This document shows, in pieces, positions 26,001-38,000 of a stretch of 64,000 nucleotides of DNA (positions are counted from its first letter, which is position 1; the number at the start of each line of letters is the position of its first letter). Origin of the DNA: Astropecten irregularis. Its lineage: Eukaryota; Echinodermata; Asteroidea; Paxillosida; Astropectinidae. The stretch covers positions 8,128,745 through 8,192,744 of the forward strand of contig OZ020262.1 in NCBI GenBank assembly GCA_963971285.1, given 5' to 3'. The position numbers were made by a program, and so were the translations under genes. The notes beneath the pieces were generated by a model, which saw only the letters and a program-made list of their open reading frames with translations, ran no database searches and was not told the DNA's origin.

Positions 26001-29000
26001 CAGATCCATGACTGATATGAGGATGATACATCATAATGTGATTATGGCCTGATGATGATGTAAAGGTGACTAGGTCAGGGGTCAGGTTTGAGGGGTCACT
26101 GCTCAGGCCAATCTCATAGTCATAGATGGAGCTTTCTTTGTCATCTCCCTTCCATGATATATTAACCTGCCAACAGAAAAAAGACATACATATCATTGGC
26201 AAGTACAGCCAAGCAGAGAGGAGCTTGGCCCTGCCTAGCCCAGTCAAAACCCAACGCAGCCCAGACCAGACCATCTCAGCCCAGCCCAGCCCAGTCAAAA
26301 CCCAACGCGGCCCAGACCAGCTCAACCCAGCCCAACCCCAGACCAGCCCAAGCCTAACCCCAGCCCAACCAACCCCAGCCCACACCACACCACACCACAC
26401 CACACCACACCACACCACACCACACCACACCACACCACACCACACCACACCACACCACACCACACCACACCACACCACACCACACCACACCACACCACAC
26501 CACACCACACCACACCACACCACACCACACCACACCACACCACACCATACCAGCCCAGTACACCCAGCCCAGTCAAAACCCAACGCCCAGCCCAGCCTAG
26601 CCCAGCCCTGCCAAACTTCACACACACAAAATGCAATCCTAAAGAAACAATCACTCTTACATGTTTATGTGTCGGAAGGAAGTAAGTTTCTTGGATGCCT
26701 GAGACCCAGTTACATTCCAGGTCTCCTCTAAGTATGACTGAAGAGTCATTATATGCCATCACATCTGGGTAAATTGAAACATCATTAACTTCAGTGGCCT
26801 TGGATCTAGATACATACATGAGATAGAAATGCTGTTATAGACTGGTACATAATGGCCAAATTATTTTCAGACAAGCGGAGATGTTCTGCTTGAATAAGGT
26901 CTCTGTTTACGATAAGTTAAAACAAAAAAACAATTTAGTGCAATTTCAGCTTAAAAACTTAGTAGTGCATGTGATTAATGTAATCGGGTCCCACCTGCAG
27001 TCACTGGACGCATTCATGAGCTCTGCTTTCCTGCGATATTCATCAATAAACCACAAGTGATGATCATCTATCATAATGGCAATCCCTGGCCACATGCGAC
27101 TATTCCTGATACCAATCTGAGATAACTCAGGAGGGGTAGAATCAATCACAACACCATCAGAGCAGACGGCTGATGAGGGTTCAAGGGCACGGTTATAAGC
27201 AATAACAGTGGCATAGTACTGGCCAGTAGAGGGCGCTGTCCAACTAGCATGGGTAGAGGTGGTTCTTGTCATCTAAACAATGAAAAATAATACACAGCGT
27301 TTGATGAATAAGCACCAATCATTCAAATGCAATGAAGCTCAAAACAAAAAGTCGAACTTTGTAAATAAGACGACCTTGAAATATCAGGAATGAAATCAAT
27401 AGAATGTTCTCAGAGCAGAATGTTAATGTGGCTCTTATTATAATATGGGACATTTATATTGCGCAGCTACTATATGAATATACTATACTGCGCATTACAA
27501 CTTTATTATTATCCCTGGTCATCGGGCCATAATTAACATTCCTGAAACCATCTCAACTCCCTGGGGAGTACACAGCCCCGGGTACCGTATTCAGTGCACA
27601 GAGGCTAATCAAACCACAAAGCCATCACTATACCCTCACAGGTACCCATTTACACCTGGGTGAAAAGGAGCAACATGTGACAGAGCGTCTTGCCCAAGGA
27701 CGCAAGCACCATTAACCCATGGCTGGATTCGAACCCACAATCCGTAGATTGACCTCAAGACTTTGAGTTCAACACGCCAGACCACTAGGCCACATCACTC
27801 CAAAGAATTAAGACTCTTATAGTTCCACTGTACTTGTTCATTGAAGGCCTGTGCCTATATTGGCAGATACTCCTTCGGTACTTTCGGGCTGCGTTCGAGC
27901 GAGGTACTCGTGTTAACACGAGTATACTCCTGAGCGCTCGAACGGCCGGAGTACGACACTCGGGTCAGCGAGAGTATACTCTCCAGCGTTGGGGAGTATA
28001 CTCCTGCACCGGAGAGTATTGCGCGCGCATCACACTCGTGTTACCGGGAGTAACCGCTCGAACGCAGCCACGTAGTCTCTTACACCTCCTATCATCGTGG
28101 TGTCATTCCAGCAGGAACTATCAAAGATGTACATGTAGAATTTGATGCCACTCTCCTTATCAAAGAATCCGTCCCAATGAGCTAAAAGGTCTCTGCTGTC
28201 TTGGAAGTCAATTTCATTTGATCCTTGAATGCCATCATGCACCACACCAGCTTGTGGAGGAGAGGTATCTACCGTTATCTGTGTATTACAAGAAATCAGT
28301 GTCAAGGAGAAAACAAGATACACCTCAGTATTCAAAAGTGAAAAGCTTTTGGTTTTTATAAGATTTGTAACATCGACAAGATGTGTACACAAGCCATAAC
28401 ACTCAATAGCCATACCTTGATGGTCTGGGTGGTTACCAGTCGAGCATGGTTGGTAACCGTCAGCTTGACGAAGTAATCATAGTCATGTACACCAATGTGG
28501 AATGTAGGATTAAATCCATAATCAACAGCATAACAATCACCATTGGGAATGCACATACAGCTTACTGGATTACAGTCTTCAGTATCCTGAAACATGAGAT
28601 GGAATCAGTAGACAGATGGTTTAATAGAAGGGGAGGAGCCATATGAACAAAATGTGGGTGTTACCAGAGTGGGAAAGGGCAACAAACAGGTAATGGCCAT
28701 AAAAAGCACTAACTAGGATCTTTCCTGCCCGTTTCATGATTACTATGCCCAGATTTAAGTTGGATCGGTTTTAAAAACCAGCATTTTTGTCACTTTACAG
28801 CAACCACAGTTAGTAGAAGAAGTAGAAGTCCACTGAAAAGGTAATTTTTTATTTTTTTCAATCGGATTACACCAAAGTGCAATAAATATAATGAAGGATC
28901 TTAATTTTCTTACAGTGTTGAGTTTCCGTCCTGGTATAGTCTGGCGGCCATGTTCTACTTCTGAGCCAGTGTGGTTGTCATAGAGATACCACTCTATAGT

Positions 29001-32000
29001 TCTTATACCACTATGTATGTCGAATGTCCTGAATTCAACCCTGTTTCATTTAATGACAGAATTACATGTATCAATAACAAAATTGCGACATCCTGATGTA
29101 TGTACATGAAAACAAAAAACCTGTATTTCACCTCGATTGGGTGTGATTTAAATATTGAAGTTCAAGCCATTATTTTGGCTGATGAGCTGTTTGCAGAAGT
29201 TCATTACTTATAAAGTTAGTTTGTGACACAGCGCTTATCCGCAAATTATCACTATTATGATTTTACCTCATATCGTGCAGATCAACTGAATTATGAATAG
29301 CTAGATTAATCTCTCCATCTCGTACCAGCCAGAAATTTTGAATGATTGGTGGGGACGAATCAACGTGAAGTAATGTGGAATCTCTGGTGAAGTGACCTGC
29401 AATGTCTCTGGCTTCGACCCAGAACCGTATGGAATCACCATCCACAATATTCAGGTTATAGGTAGCCTGTGTGCTTATGCCTTGGTTATTCCAGTTGTCC
29501 GAGTTATCATCGCTCACGGTAACTATCGTCTTCCCACCACTGTGGTCAATGTCGTACAAGGCACGGAACTGTGTCACACCAAGGGCATGTGGGATTGCTG
29601 CACGACCTCGCTGTCCGAAGTACTGGTCATATTCTGCAAGATATAAGAGAGCAGTTTTAGCTCTACATACACTTCATACAATCAGAACCTTGTATGTGAA
29701 ATATCCTCTAAGGTTTTTCATAGACCTTATGCACTGACGTCACGCGCGATACGCGAGAGCGCTAGCAACCACCGAACTGCCTGCTCGGCGGCCATTACTG
29801 AGGTCAAACAAACTGGGCACATTATGCATGCATTACTTGTGACCCGTCGTGTCACACAGTGTGAATATTCAATATCAACAACTTTCTTCGCTCTTGTTTA
29901 AGTTTTCGTGCGAGGAGCATAACTAATAACAATTTGTCGTGTACAATATGAATCAAAAACCTTTATCCAAATATGGGGAGGAACTCCCAGGTGCTGAAAA
30001 AGCTCGGTATTTAGAAAAATTGATGACTTGTGATCTGGAAAAAGATCCCTACTTGCTAGAGAAGAAGGACCTCGACGCGTCGCCAATTATAATACCGGAA
30101 GTGACATGGAGTGACATGTTTGTTTACCTAATGTCAACACCAAGCCAGCATACACGTGAAGAAATAAGAGTAAGTTTTCAACTCCAGAAGTTAACAAATC
30201 ATCATTCATACTCGTGACTTTTTATTTTATTTAGGAGCAAATTAGTGGCCATGTGGTGTCCGAAACATGATAATAAACACGTACATAAGATACGTGGACG
30301 ATCGACGATTGTGTGTTTCTAATTCTGTTGAGTACAATCTTTCAACCCGCGCAATCTTTATGCGTTTGTTCGAAGTGACTCTTGGTTTTAAAGAAAACAT
30401 GTGAGGCTGTGTCCAACGTTTTTAACCTAGGCCTAACTGAAATGAATGTCGCTAGGCCTAGTAGTGTGATGCGGTTAAAAAAAATCCCAATCTTAAATTC
30501 AAAATTGCGCAAGCAGGCCCAGTTTAATACTTGCGCAGGCGTCAAATTGCACTCAACATTTGTTTCCATACAATAATTGTGTAGCTAGGCCTATATCATG
30601 TACTACTAGGAATGGGGTGCTCCCATATCTAATACTATAGTACACCATAAACCTGGAGGAAGCACAACAGAGTTTTCCTTCCTCCATGCATAAACAGTGT
30701 TTGGTGATTTTAACAAGATTATATGATCCGATTCGTAACGAAACAAAATTCAACAACCGCCCATGTATTTATGTATTATTTCATTGTTCCAAAGTGACAT
30801 TTGTGAGTTACATGTAGAACAATTAATTGTTTCAAAAATCTACACATGCAGTGAAATCACTGTTGTGGTATTGCTCTAGTGTATGGGTATGACAGGTATT
30901 TTAACATGCTTAATTAAAAGTTCTGTGAAACACACAATACAAGTTGTGGGTCCACCAAGCAACAGTGGCTATGCACAGCCATTTTTGCTAAGCAAACTAA
31001 TGCATGACATACAGCCATGGCATGACCTTTTTTGTTTTGTTATCAAGGCATGGAAATCAATGACAGGATCGGATAGTTTTGTGCAGGCTGGATGGGTGCA
31101 CGACATGCGCCTGAAGGAATTTCACACTGTAAAACAGAAGGAGCCAAGATATCTAATCATGGGAAGGGTGAAGCACAGTCAAAGAATGACAGCAACACCT
31201 CTGTTTCCATGGTATGTGGCAGAGAAGTGTGGAGAAATTGTATCGACTCACTGCACATGCATGGCAGGGTAAGATTTTTAGTATAAGAATATAATTATTT
31301 ATGTGGATTCTGCAAACCGATCCACATACCAATAGTCACCATGCAAAGCCTCAAATCTTTTAAGAATATATTTGTTTGAAGAGCTACATGTAACATTTTT
31401 ATGTCTACCTTGATCAGCATAGCCCAGTGTTTGACTGGAATTGGGTCATACAATTACCAAGTGGATGGATTGTCCCTGGTTTAATGTCATAAAGGCAATG
31501 TGGGCTAAGATCTACAAACTGATGATAAATTTGTTTCTTCCATCCAAATATGGAAAATTGACAAAGGGAAATTGTAGGTAATTGCTAAGCAACAGTAGTA
31601 AAAAGTCTAGCAGTCACATACAGGTGTAGAAAACAATATTTGTCCTGTGATTCAAGAAAAAATAAATGAAATACATGTACTTAAGTGCAGTTCCTTAATT
31701 ACAAAATAGAAATTTCAACTTGTTGAGATTCTTAAAGAAAATATAGCATGAAAATCCATGTTTGATTTGTGACTTCTTGTACTTTTCATTTTTCAATTAT
31801 AGCCTTGGTGAAGCGTGTTCCCATGTCGCAGCCTTGATTTCCTGCGTTATTAGTGCACATCAACAAAGGAAACAGAGAGGGCTTGATGCTTGCACGTCCC
31901 GGAAATGTGTGTGGCTACCTTCAAAAGGAGACGTGAGTCAATGTGTTTTGTTTCATAGAATGTACTGTATATTGTTATTTTGTATATCCATTTCAGAGAC

Positions 32001-35000
32001 CAAGGCTCAATTTTATGAAAGGATTTGGTTGATGAATCGTGAAGCTTCATAAAATTCAGCCCAGGGCTCAATTTTTGAAAGCTTTACAATTCAGTGTTTT
32101 AAATGAGTTGTTAATATCACTAAAGTAATGTGTATTGTGACATCACTTTGCTTGATTCATCCTTACCCTCTAGGGCAATTGTATTTACAATGAAGGATTC
32201 AGGATTGTTAAGGATCTCATGACATTTTTCAGATCAGCTAGTTTACAATTATACATCATTTTTTTTGTCTGAACAATTCACTTAAAATTTGTTGTTATTC
32301 TTCTCAAATTTTTCCTTAAAATTCATACAAGGTTTCTGCCGCCAAGATTAGCACAATCGACTTCATGAGCCCTGCAACCAAAAAAAAAAGGGACAGCAGT
32401 CTTCGTCAACAGTCCAGGCTTCAAAGGACATAGCAGAGCCCACTGCAGAAGAATTAGCCAAATTCCACAGTTCGATTGCGTCCACCAAACCAGTTCTGCA
32501 CCATATTCTGGATGACTATGCTAGGGAGTTTGTACCCTTGAGTGCTACTGACAAGTTACCTATGCCTTTGAGCATGCTGTATGATCCTGATGCCCTGAAA
32601 TGGCATTTTGCAGAGCTTCTCCAGAAATGCTCCAACATTTTTTATACTTCCCAGGTAAGGCAATTTACTGCCAACTGTGTTAAGTTAATTTGGCATACCA
32701 GTCACATGCTCATGAATTTAGCTTAAATATTGATGAATTTCTTCAAATAATTTGCCATTTTGAGCAAAGAGATCTTGACTGAATACAGGATTGAACCCAG
32801 ATTGACTGAAACAAATGTTAGTTGCTTGAATTTAAATTCATTTGAATTTCCCATTTGTTTGTTTTTAAAATAATGTTCTTGGTATTGTTTGCATGCATAT
32901 TTGTGATTGACATACATGAAGTTTATATCTCTTCTCATGTTTTAGGTTTTCCAGATTACAGCTGATCAATGCAAAGAATTGGAATGTAGAACCCGTTCCC
33001 AAACTTCAAGCAAGCTCTGGTATTGCCACCGAACTGGACGGGTGACAGCTTCAGTATTTCGCAGTGCAGTGAAGACCGACCCAGCAATGCCCTCTACTAG
33101 TCTAATCAAGAAAGTATGCCACCCTGAGGCATATCGCTTTTCTTCTGTTGCAACAAGGTACTGTATGGAAATCAACCTTAAGTTCTTCAAACTTAAGTGG
33201 ACTGTGGAATATTTTAAAGGGACTAGGCCTTTTCACACTATCACCTTTTCGATCCGTGTTGAAACCAACCCGGATCCACCCCGGTTCAGCCCGGCAAGTT
33301 TTTGAATTGGATCGGAGAGACACAACATTCACACTACATAGTTTGTGAACCGGTTCATACGATGCACATCACAGCGAAAATGCAGCTTGGAACCCAGTTG
33401 ATCCTACCAGGGTTAATTTCGATCCGGTTCAGCCGTTCTGCCCGTGTTGACTCGGGGTTGAAACTTTCCAAGTGTGAAAAGGGTTGAAAAAATCTTTGGG
33501 TTCGATCCGGTTCCAACCCCGAGATTTTGGATAGTGTGATAAGCCCTCATTAGACTGATTGCATCTTATAATGGATATTGAACCTCAACAACACGCACAC
33601 AATGACTGGGATCACACACAAATGATTCCGTCTATGTAGCATGCAGTTATATGGAAAACCTAATTACTGTCAATATGGTGTCACATTGAAGGTAATTTGA
33701 GTTTTCTATACATCATTTAAAATTGCAATAGTATTAGTGTAATGAGTGTTGTTCAACAGAAGGTCGATTGTCAGTCCAGCACTCAGCACATCATTAGTCT
33801 TTTGCACTTCACACTGCATCAGCTAAGATAACAGAGTATAAATAAGTCATGTGATGACATATAAACATTGGTCGTGCAATCGGTCAATTACTTGCTCCAT
33901 TTTCAGTCAATGTTAAACATTGGGATTAAAAAATTAATTGCCTCAAAGATAAAGTCGCACACATTTGAGTTCCATCTGCACTTCTGTAAACAGGCTATTT
34001 TTTTTTCCAAGTGGGGATGTGATCATGAGAAACTCGCTAGAAGCCAATGTGTATCTGTTCTCAGCTCACACCACAAAGATCTGGTTGTGGAAGATTGTGG
34101 ATTCTTCATCAACCCAAAGCTTCCACACCTTGGAGCCACCCCTGATGGCATACTGAGATGTAGCTGTTGTAATCCAAAGCTGATTGAAGTTAAATGTCCC
34201 TACTGTTTCCATGATGGGCTTCCACATGAGGACAGCAATACATGTAGTAAGAATCTCTGTGTCAAAAAGGTCAATGGGATATGGCAGTTGAAAAAAGAGC
34301 ATGCTTATTATTATCAGGTTCAGGCCCAACTAAATGTTTGTGATGTAAATATCTGTGTTTTTGTTCTTTGGACTAATAATGAGCTGATTATACAGGAAGT
34401 TGAACGAGATAATGATTTTTTTGAGTATCATTTACCAGCAGTTACTCATATATTCAAAACTGGAATTCTCCCAGAATTAGTAGGAAAGTGGCAGACAAGA
34501 AAACCAGTCGAGTCCAATGGCAATGTGGATGTTGCTGTACATGAGGAGGTGTCGTCCATGTCAGCCAATGACAATCCCAACACTACATGTAGTTGGTGCT
34601 TTTGTGAGCGTCCCTCATTTGGTGACATGGTGAAATGCAATAATAAATTGTGTACAATTGTTTGGTTCCACATGGATTGCCTTATGATGCGGGTGGCGCC
34701 AAAGGGTAAGTGGTATTGTCCACATTGCAGAAAACTTGGAAAGTTTTCAAAATCAAGAAAACAAAAGCTGGGAGTAGATGGAACTACAAGGCAGCATGTT
34801 GAAGAGTAGTGTTGTTTATATTTAGGGTGTTGTCCAAAATGTGACTAGAATGTAGAATTTACATCGAAAGGTCATACTTTGGTTTTTGTCAAAGGAGTAC
34901 ATTATAGAAACAACTACCGTATTTGGTCACTGGTTTTACTCTTTTCTGGATAAATCAGCATTTCAGGCAGAAAATATTTAACGGTTTGTTTCTACCATCG

Positions 35001-38000
35001 CCATCTTTATACCCTGTAAGTTATAGATAAATCTGTGAAGATTTCCGTTTCGGTATGCTACCAAAGTATGGTAGTACCTTTAAAGTAATAATCCATGATT
35101 GGTTAAGGTGACACACTTTGTCTAAACCAACATGTACGTAAAACAACTGTGACAATTTGAGCTCAATCGAACATCTGAGTCACAAGAAAATAGCGAAAAA
35201 GGAATTTTTTCTCAGTTTTGGGGGCAGTGTGACCAGTTATACTGTAAGCTTCCTACAATGTGTCTGTGTTTCATACATGTCACAAACTAGTAAAAATCAT
35301 TCACATGCTATGAAAACAATATTTATTGATATGCAACAACAGTCCGATGACAATCGCATGCTACAATGATTTATTTCATATTGCTGTGCATTTCTTTTTC
35401 TTGATATAATTTATAATTTCAGTTGTTTTCCTTTTGCGATTGGATACAGAAATATAATGCATAGTATATTTTTGTATTAATTAATAGGTGAATAAATATT
35501 CTGCTATATAATAAACACATGCTGAAGTCTTCACCAACCACATCTGCAAAGATATGTTGCATATATATTACTGTACATTTCTTTTCTTAAATTCAAGAGT
35601 AAATCTTTTAATTAATTTTTTAGATGTATGAATTTAATCACATAAATTATATACAATAATTTATATACAATATTGAATATGAATGACTTTAGTGTGGAGA
35701 TACATACATGTAAGATCGTACATGTAATTTGTATATATACAATCATTTTTTCTTCAAGCACGTTTGCAATATATACTAAGTTTGATATCTCAGTGTATTT
35801 TCTTGATTCATAATTTCATTAAAGATGATGTTTAACACTCAACAAACCTCACTTTATCTTTTTGAACTATAATCCTTAATTGAATGGGAGACTTTGGAGA
35901 ACCATGCGCGCGCATGCTCACAATTACTTGCACGTGCGCTGTTGACTTGAAGACCGGTTCTTCAAAGTCTCCCATTACTTGACATCAGATAAAAAAAAAT
36001 ATTATCTCACACTGAACACAGAAAAAGAGTCTTTTTGGATGATTTTTCTCTCAACCATGTCAACATGCTCAGCCCACAAGCTCCCCAAAATTCAGATTCT
36101 TTGAATTTCGTCAGTGGTGCAGACAAATCTGTGTGATTTCGTGATGTCAGATATGGGAGCCTTTCGTTCAAAAGAAAAGGCTCCCATATCTGACGTAACA
36201 AAATCACACAAATTTGTCTGTTGCCCCCATTGATAAAATTAAGAGAATCTGAATTTTGGGGAGCTTGTGGGCTGAGAGAAAATCATTAAAAAAACTCTCT
36301 TTCTGTGTTCAGTGTGAGATAAATATTTTTTCTCATGTCAAGTAATTTAAGGATTATACTAACAAATAAAGCGAGGTTTGTTGAATGTTCAACATCTTTG
36401 TTTTCTTATTACACATTAAAATTTTTAAAGTGAATTGAAGAGTATTTATTAAATATTTCAATACAAAATTATCCTATGCCAAACACATGCTGTTCAAATC
36501 GTTTTGTCTGTTCAATTTGTTTTTTTCACCATCAATTAGGCAATTTGACGGTAAGGCCTAAAAAAAAAATTGTTGTGTTGCCCTCACGTGGGAAAATTAA
36601 AATTTTGGGTCGGTCGGTCGATTTTTTTTTTTTTTTGGTGATTTTTTTTTGGCCGACTTTCAAACGTTTAAGAATAAATACAGGATGTATGGTCACAAGG
36701 GCTTATAAATCAACGGTCTTGGGTCGTTTTGAGGAGACACGCTTTTTTACTGCTAAATCTTACATTTTCTGTCAAAAATGGTGCGTTTTTATACTTTAGG
36801 ACTCGGAGAAAAAAAAAAAAAAGGGCAACACAACAATTTTTTTTAGGCCTAACTGCTAAATCTTACATTTTCTGTCAAAAATGGTGCGTTTTTATACTTT
36901 AGGACTCGGAGAAAAAAAAAAAAAAGGGCAACACAACAATTTTTTTTAGGCCTAATGTATTAAAGTTACCTGTTACATGTCAGTGACTTTGATTTATTCC
37001 TTGATCAATAATTCTTGAAAGATGCCAACAATACAAAATCATGGAAATGCCCTGAACTTTTTGTTACTGACAGTGACAAAACTTTTGCCAACTGAAAACA
37101 TCTATTCACTGGGAATAACAGAGGGACAAAGGTTTACCATCGAACAACAAACATGTACAATTTTATCTATTGTTGACTCTCGTGTTGCCGTATCTCTAAG
37201 AAAGTTGATTGGCACCGTACCCTGTAAAAATGTATATTTCTGTTTTACTAATCCAATGACTCTTTCTACATGTATCCGAACTGTTGATAATTCACGGCTC
37301 CAGTCAACATCTACTTTTGCTAGTTGTTTCTTCCCATGTGTAAAAGGAGGCGTTTTTATTTCTGCCATAACCATGCCACAGTAGTCCCCTACAGTAAACC
37401 CTCGATCTGCAAGTATTAAATCCCCTGGTAGCAATTTGTCTATTAGGTCACTACTTTCAGTTATTTCCTTATCAGATGCTCTCCCTCCCCAACATTTACT
37501 TAAATAACAAATTGACCCTTGTGGCGTAATCCCAATAAGAAATTTTACAGTGGAATGGTGTTTGTAATTGCTCCACACTTGAGCACGTGCCAATAAATCT
37601 GAAGGCCTTTCCATAAATACCTCTGTGCAATCCAAAATTACTGCACACTTTGGGAAAAACTTTCTGAATGCAGTTGGTATGCTGAGTCGTAGGGCTTCAC
37701 GACTTGGCCAGTGAATAAAGGATGACACTTTCACTGCCATAATGTCAAGAACTCTATGAAAGTTACGGGACACAGTCGATTGGTTCACACAAAATCTGTA
37801 GGCTATGTCCTCATCAAAAAGGTTTAGTCTAAGCTTTAAAAAAAACATTATCACTTGAGAAAACTTACTGAGTTTTCGACCATCTGGTAGGGCATTGGAC
37901 AGGAGTGTCAAAAGTGACAGAAATACTGTCCATGACGTCAAGCCTGTATAAAATCGTACTTTGTCATCATCATCTTTGAAGTAATCTTCATCCATCTCCT

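Noticed and set aside
25885-26819. ORFs of 246, 201 and 165 codons on both strands
   Set aside because: Their length comes from the CCACA microsatellite, which has no stops in several frames. Only exons 17 and 18 at the edges are real coding sequence.
29738-29760. GACGTCA palindrome at both transposon ends as a CRE-type promoter site
   Set aside because: It is part of the terminal inverted repeats at both ends, so the simplest reading is transposase recognition; no evidence for promoter use.
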